From: Candidatus Nomurabacteria bacterium RIFCSPLOWO2_01_FULL_36_10b
Lineage (GTDB): Bacteria > Patescibacteriota > Minisyncoccia > Phycocordibacterales > UBA1006
Assembly (NCBI GenBank): GCA_001785725.1
Contig: MFUQ01000004.1
Span: forward strand, 1 to 9,395
Direction: 5' to 3'
DNA length: 9,395 nt
A program made the translations under genes and the position numbers. A model generated the notes under the pieces. The model saw nothing but the letters and a program-made list of their open reading frames with translations, was not told the DNA's origin and did not search any database. This document shows, piece by piece, positions 5,361-9,395 of the stretch. Each line of letters begins with the position of its first letter. Position 1 is the stretch's first letter.

Positions 5361-6756
5361 AGAAAAACTTTTTGATGATATTGTAAGTTTGTGTAAAAGA
5401 CGTGGTTTTGTATTCCAAAGCTCTGAAATATATGGTGGGTTCAGTGGAGTATATGATTATGGGCCACTAGGCGCGATGTTAAAAAGAAACATAGAAAAGT
5501 CATGGCTCAAGAAATTTGTAGAGACACGTGATGATATGTACCAACTTGACTCCTCTATTTTAATGCATGGGAATGTTTGGAAGGCCAGCGGCCATGCTGA
5601 AGGATTTGCTGATTCTATTGTTGAATGTTCTGAATGTAATACAAAATGGAAAATTGACTCTATTCTTGAATCACAAGAACTAGTGAAAGGCGCGTACATG
5701 TGTCCAAATGAATCATGTGATGAGCCACTCGGGTCTGTTGATGATATCAAAAAAAGAGCTAACTCTTTTAATTTGATGCTTGCCACAAAAGTTGGCGCTT
5801 TTGATGAGTCCTCTTTAGAAACTTATCTACGCCCGGAAACAGCTCAAGGAATATTTATAAACTTTAAAAATATTCTAGACAGCATGCACCCCAAGATGCC
5901 TTTTGGTGTTGCGCAAATAGGAAAAGCATTTCGCAATGAAATTACACCAAGAAACTTTTTGTTTAGAGTGAGAGAGTTTGACCAAATGGAAATTGAATAC
6001 TTTGTTGAACCAAAGAGAGCTGACGAATATTTTGAATATTGGCGCGCAGAAATTATGGAATGGTTGGTATCTTTAGGAATTGATATGAATAAAGTATCGG
6101 AATATGAAACACCGAAAGATGATTTGGCACATTACTCTGATCGTACAATTGATTTCCAATTTGAGTACCCTTTTGGTTGTGATAATAAAACTGGAGAGTA
6201 TCCAAAGAGAGAGCTCTGTGGACTCGCGAATCGTACTGACCATGATTTGATTAAGCACGGAAAGGCGAGCGGTATCAGTATGGAGTATATGGACCCTATT
6301 ACAAATGAAAAATATGTGCCGTATATCATTGAGCCGTCAATTGGAATTGGACGTATAATTCTTGCTCTTCTATGTAGCGTGTATCATGAAGAAATTACAT
6401 CATCTATTGATGACGGCGAAGAAAAGAGAGTTTATCTTAAACTTCCACTGACTTTGGCCCCATATATTGTCGCAGTATCTCCACTTTTAAAAAATAAGCC
6501 AGAATTAGTAGAAAAAGCGCGACATGTGTATCGTACACTTAAAGATGCTTTTGGTAATGTTACATGGGATGATAATGGTAATATTGGCAAGCGCTATCGT
6601 CGTCAAGATGAAATAGGCACGCCATTTTGTGTTGTCGTTGACTTTGATTCATTAGATAAAAAAACAGTGACTATTCGTCATCGTGATACGATGAAGCAGG
6701 ATATTGTTATGATTGATGACGTAACTAAGTATATAGCTAGTCAGATAGGGGGATAG
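5335..6756 (+). CDS. glyQS: glycine--tRNA ligase, single-chain (homodimeric) type
   Basis: This is a cytoplasmic class II enzyme that charges tRNA-Gly with glycine using ATP; 473 residues, normal for the alpha2 family found in Thermus, archaea and eukaryotes rather than the alpha2beta2 glyQ/glyS type. Numbering from 5335: the N-terminal block CKRRGFVFQSSEIYGG (20-35) and YDYGPLG (40-46); an insertion with four cysteines (98, 101, 123, 128) spaced as a zinc ribbon; RPETAQG (166-172); motif 2 FRNEITPRN with REFDQMEIEYF (199-223); ANRTDHD (298-304); motif 3 EPSIGIGR (333-340); and the anticodon-binding domain from about 372, with GNIGKRYRRQDEIGTPF. All catalytic motifs look intact. The start is uncertain: ATG 5335 gives the N-terminus closest to Thermus GlyRS, while ATG 5317 adds six residues. 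Both overlap the small ORF, and neither has a Shine-Dalgarno sequence. Confidence 0.96.
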   Translation: MIKQGIRNEEKLFDDIVSLCKRRGFVFQSSEIYGGFSGVYDYGPLGAMLKRNIEKSWLKKFVETRDDMYQLDSSILMHGNVWKASGHAEGFADSIVECSECNTKWKIDSILESQELVKGAYMCPNESCDEPLGSVDDIKKRANSFNLMLATKVGAFDESSLETYLRPETAQGIFINFKNILDSMHPKMPFGVAQIGKAFRNEITPRNFLFRVREFDQMEIEYFVEPKRADEYFEYWRAEIMEWLVSLGIDMNKVSEYETPKDDLAHYSDRTIDFQFEYPFGCDNKTGEYPKRELCGLANRTDHDLIKHGKASGISMEYMDPITNEKYVPYIIEPSIGIGRIILALLCSVYHEEITSSIDDGEEKRVYLKLPLTLAPYIVAVSPLLKNKPELVEKARHVYRTLKDAFGNVTWDDNGNIGKRYRRQDEIGTPFCVVVDFDSLDKKTVTIRHRDTMKQDIVMIDDVTKYIASQIGG

Positions 6757-6759
6757 GAG
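6755..6759 (+). promoter_or_regulatory. Shine-Dalgarno site of the AI-2E family gene
   Basis: AGGAG, overlapping the GlyRS stop codon TAG (6754-6756), lies 4 bases before the ATG at 6764. It is the only clear Shine-Dalgarno sequence at a gene start in this window. It favours 6764 over the downstream ATG at 6806. The tight spacing means terminating ribosomes could reinitiate. Confidence 0.6.
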
Positions 6760-6763
6760 AAAC

Positions 6764-7876
6764 ATGGCACTTGTCTTTTCAATAATTTCCACGTATTATA
6801 AGCATATGAGTAATAAATCTAATGTTGCTATTTCTATATCAGTAATGAGTATTATAACGATACTTGTTGTTTTTGTCGCTGGTTATGGGGTATGGCAATT
6901 ATGGAATCTTGTTTTAGTAGTTTTAGTTGCAGTTGTTTTGTCATCATTTGTAATTACATTTACAAGAACAATAGCCACGCGTCGTTTCCCTAGAATCGCT
7001 ACCATAATACTTGTTTATATTTTTGTATTTTTAGTAATAGGTACTGTTTTGTATCTCTTCATTCCTATTTTTATAAAAGAAGTTACTGAGTTGACTGGCA
7101 AGCTTGATATGCAAGAGTTATCAACGTCTCCAACATCAATTGGTAATATTTTGAGTTTTGTTCAAGGATTTTCCGGATCATCTACCAAATCTATAGATAT
7201 ACTTACACGAGCACAAGAATCACTAAAAGTTTTGCCCACAGCAAATATCCTTCAAATTCTAACGATTGCATTTGGTGGTGTCACAAACTTCATCCTAATC
7301 GTTGTTCTTTCTCTATATTTATCAGTAAATGAAAAAAGCATTGAAAGTTTTATACGTATTATTTCTCCTTTACAATACGAGGAGTATGCTGTGTCGCTAT
7401 GGTTGCGCGTTGAAGAGAAGATAGGGAAATGGTTGCGTGGCCAAATGGTGTTAGCTTTTATTTTGGCAGTGTTAACATATATTGGTTTGTGGATATTTGA
7501 TGTGCCATATGCTCTTATGCTAGCATTATTGGCGGCGGTCTTTAGTTTAATTCCATTTGGAATTATATTTGCTGGATTAGTCGCTATAGGAGTTGCATTT
7601 TTGGCAGGGGGATTAAAACTTGCGGTAATTGTCTTACTAATGTATTTCATATTGCAACAGATAGAAAACTATATTTTGCAACCGCTTATTATCCGTAGTA
7701 TTACTGGTGTTCCTTCAACTATTATTCTGTTGTCATTAGTTGTTTTTGGAACATTATGGGGGTTTTTGGGTGTAATTCTGGCGCTTCCGATCGCTGTATT
7801 ACTTGTTGAGGTTGTTAAGGATTATGACATACGTAAGCGTATGTTGACGATGCCGGAAGTAGATTCAGTGGAATGA
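6764..7876 (+). CDS. AI-2E family (TqsA/YdiK/PerM-like) membrane protein
   Basis: This 370-residue polytopic membrane protein has the plan of the AI-2E family (UPF0118). Two helices at about 23-40 and 45-63 are followed by a helix at 80-105. A soluble, helical section (about 106-160) precedes a helix at 163-187. The family core follows: GKWLRGQ (221-227), helices at 226-246 and 248-275 around SLIPFGIIFAG, then the signature LQQIENYILQPLI (297-309) and the final pair of helices with FGTLWGFLGVILALPIAVLLVE (328-349). Members have been linked to autoinducer-2 export, Na+/H+ antiport or general efflux; the substrate cannot be told from sequence, and the family name should not be read as proof of quorum sensing. 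It starts 7 bases after the GlyRS stop, so it is cotranscribed with it. It ends with TGA. Confidence 0.92.
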   Translation: MALVFSIISTYYKHMSNKSNVAISISVMSIITILVVFVAGYGVWQLWNLVLVVLVAVVLSSFVITFTRTIATRRFPRIATIILVYIFVFLVIGTVLYLFIPIFIKEVTELTGKLDMQELSTSPTSIGNILSFVQGFSGSSTKSIDILTRAQESLKVLPTANILQILTIAFGGVTNFILIVVLSLYLSVNEKSIESFIRIISPLQYEEYAVSLWLRVEEKIGKWLRGQMVLAFILAVLTYIGLWIFDVPYALMLALLAAVFSLIPFGIIFAGLVAIGVAFLAGGLKLAVIVLLMYFILQQIENYILQPLIIRSITGVPSTIILLSLVVFGTLWGFLGVILALPIAVLLVEVVKDYDIRKRMLTMPEVDSVE

Positions 7877-7904
7877 TTTTTCCTGCTCGGTATGGCAGGA
7901 AAGA
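7877..7904 (+). other. stem-loop between the AI-2E family gene and MetRS
   Basis: TTTCCTGC (7879-7886) and GCAGGAAA (7895-7902) form an 8-bp stem, extendable to 10 bp, with an 8-base loop. It begins right after the TGA stop. No T-tract follows on either strand, so it is not a standard intrinsic terminator. It could protect the upstream mRNA 3' end, pause transcription, or mark a processing site before MetRS. Confidence 0.4.
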
Positions 7905-7909
7905 AACGA

Positions 7910-7915
7910 TATTAT
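7910..7915 (+). promoter_or_regulatory. candidate -10 box of the MetRS gene
   Basis: TATTAT is followed by 7 bases and then the ATG at 7923, the same geometry seen before the genes at 131 and 5169. The message would be leaderless. No convincing -35 box is found; the place for it falls within the hairpin loop at 7887-7894. MetRS could instead be read through from the upstream operon. Confidence 0.3.
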
Positions 7916-7922
7916 ATAAATT

Positions 7923-9383
7923 ATGTCTGATCGCTATCGCTATATTACAACAACATTACCATATGTGAATGCAGAACCCCATATTGGTTTTGCTATGGAA
8001 ATAATTCGCGCTGATATATATGCGCGTATGCAAGCAAACGCCGGATTTAACGTCTTTTTTAATACTGGCACAGATGAACATGGCCAGAAAATATATGATT
8101 ATGCTCAAAAAGCCAATACACCTATTGAAGAATATGTTAATAAACACGCTGAAAACTTTCACACTCTAATCTCAACTCTTAATATTTATTCAGATATATA
8201 TTTTATTCGTACAACAGATAAAAATCATGTTTCTTCCGCACAAGCATTTTGGCGTCGTGTACGAGACAATGGCTATATTTATAAAAATACATATCAATCT
8301 AAATATTGTGTAGGATGCGAGCTTGAAAAGACAGATTCTGAACTTGTTGATGGGAAGTGTCCAGAACATCCTAATGAAGAGATTAAGTTTACTGATGAAG
8401 AAAATTATTTTTTTAAGTGGAGCGCTTTTCAAAAACCATTACTTGATTTTTATTCTTCACATCCTAATTTTGTTATTCCAGATTTTCGTTTTAATGAAAT
8501 AAAGGCCTTTGTTGAGAGAGGTCTCAATGATTTTTCAATCTCACGTTTAAAGAGTAAAATGTCATGGGGAGTCCCAGTTCCTGACGATGATGAGCATGTT
8601 ATGTATGTTTGGTTTGACGCATTAGTAAATTACATATCAACATTGGGGTGGCCTGATGAAGGAGATGGTTCCAACTTCTCTCATTTTTGGAAAAATGGAA
8701 ATCCGGTGCAAATATGTGGCAAAGATAATCTTCGTCAGCAAACCGCCATGTGGCAGGCAATGCTTATGGCCGCTGGATTGCCAAATACATCAAATATCAT
8801 TATTGATGGTTTTATAAATTCAGGAGGGCAAAAAATGTCTAAGTCGCTTGGTAATGTAATTAGTCCATACGATATTATTGAAGAATATCATACATTTACA
8901 CAATTCCCAGAAGATGTTCTTCGTTATTATTTAGTGCGTCATGTAGCTCCATTTGAGGACTCTGATGTTACTAAAGAAAAAATAACAGAATGTTACAATT
9001 CTCATCTTGCAAACGGCCTTGGGAATCTAGTCAGTCGTCTTATGAATATGATTGTGGCATATAATGTTATATATGATTCTGATATTCTTAATATCCCACC
9101 GAAGGTGGAAGATGATTTACCAATGTTCCGTTTTGACCTATACGCAGAATCAATCTGGGAAAAAGTTGGGGCGCTTGATGCATTTATTGCCGAGAAACAA
9201 CCGTTTAAAAAAATAAAAGAAAACCCCGATGAGGCAAAATCTGATTTAGTTTACGCAATTGGAGAACTCGCGCATATTTCAAAAATGCTTGAGCCATTAA
9301 TGCCTCGTACAGCAGAAACGATTATGAAACTTATAAAAGAAAAGAAAAAACCAGATGCCCCTCTTTTTAAAAGAAAAGATTAG
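7923..9383 (+). CDS. metG: methionine--tRNA ligase, compact form
   Basis: This is a cytoplasmic class I enzyme that charges tRNA-Met for initiation and elongation. The 486-residue protein has the Rossmann catalytic core, a connective insertion, the KMSKS loop and a helical anticodon-binding domain, but no C-terminal EMAP/Trbp111-like extension. The first signature reads HIGF (20-23) rather than HIGH. GTDEHGQK (49-56), YVWFDAL (228-234), GKDNLRQQT (266-274) and KMSKS (304-308) follow. The insertion has one potential zinc knuckle: C129, C132, C146 and H149. In the anticodon domain, N368 and R372 (NLVSR) match the Asn/Arg pair that reads CAU, while the usual Trp of the PW motif is Phe428 (QPF). 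The start at 7923 fits the family (RYITTTLPYVNAEPHIG), and no Shine-Dalgarno sequence is present. The gene is complete, ending in TAG 12 bases before the window edge. Confidence 0.96.
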   Translation: MSDRYRYITTTLPYVNAEPHIGFAMEIIRADIYARMQANAGFNVFFNTGTDEHGQKIYDYAQKANTPIEEYVNKHAENFHTLISTLNIYSDIYFIRTTDKNHVSSAQAFWRRVRDNGYIYKNTYQSKYCVGCELEKTDSELVDGKCPEHPNEEIKFTDEENYFFKWSAFQKPLLDFYSSHPNFVIPDFRFNEIKAFVERGLNDFSISRLKSKMSWGVPVPDDDEHVMYVWFDALVNYISTLGWPDEGDGSNFSHFWKNGNPVQICGKDNLRQQTAMWQAMLMAAGLPNTSNIIIDGFINSGGQKMSKSLGNVISPYDIIEEYHTFTQFPEDVLRYYLVRHVAPFEDSDVTKEKITECYNSHLANGLGNLVSRLMNMIVAYNVIYDSDILNIPPKVEDDLPMFRFDLYAESIWEKVGALDAFIAEKQPFKKIKENPDEAKSDLVYAIGELAHISKMLEPLMPRTAETIMKLIKEKKKPDAPLFKRKD

Positions 9384-9395
9384 TCCTTACCACTA

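Noticed and set aside
7874..7876. UGA recoded as glycine (code 25)
   Set aside because: Reading through this TGA would run the AI-2E family protein into an unrelated frame across the MetRS start. The unknown small ORF also ends in TGA. All long genes are intact under the standard code.

Overview
The window looks like a piece of an AT-rich, compact bacterial chromosome, most likely from the Candidate Phyla Radiation (Patescibacteria, Parcubacteria-like). This is an inference. It rests on the compact methionyl-tRNA synthetase with an HIGF signature, the single-chain glycyl-tRNA synthetase, a large membrane-anchored protein built of DUF11/Ig-like repeats, an unfamiliar winged-helix regulator, and the scarcity of Shine-Dalgarno sequences. 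UGA is used as a stop, so the standard bacterial code applies, not the UGA=Gly code of Gracilibacteria and Absconditabacteria.

Layout. Bases 1-61 carry what may be the last 19 codons of an upstream gene. A large surface protein (131-2035, +) follows. It converges on a winged-helix protein (2119-2964, -) across a GC-rich palindromic element that contains two direct copies of a 13-base motif, plus a terminator hairpin. The winged-helix gene diverges from a short-chain dehydrogenase-like gene (3141-3890, +). Their shared 176-base spacer holds two recognisable promoters and an inverted repeat over the -35 box of the regulator. A strong terminator ends the SDR unit. Next come an orphan, membrane-anchored type-1 periplasmic-binding-protein homologue (3972-5090, +) and a weaker hairpin. 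The last block is a probable operon: a 63-codon unknown gene (5169-5360) overlapping glycyl-tRNA synthetase (5335-6756), then an AI-2E family membrane protein (6764-7876). Methionyl-tRNA synthetase (7923-9383) may have its own promoter.

Togetherness. The window mixes housekeeping translation genes (GlyRS, MetRS) with envelope-facing proteins (DUF11-like protein, solute-binding protein, AI-2E family protein) and one regulator. No complete new defence or mobile system is visible. The points most worth a second look are the GC-rich element, whose 8-base core CCGTCTGA also lies within the neisserial DNA uptake sequence; the SDR that lacks the catalytic tyrosine; the overlapping small gene before GlyRS; possible leaderless starts; and the altered catalytic and anticodon motifs of MetRS.
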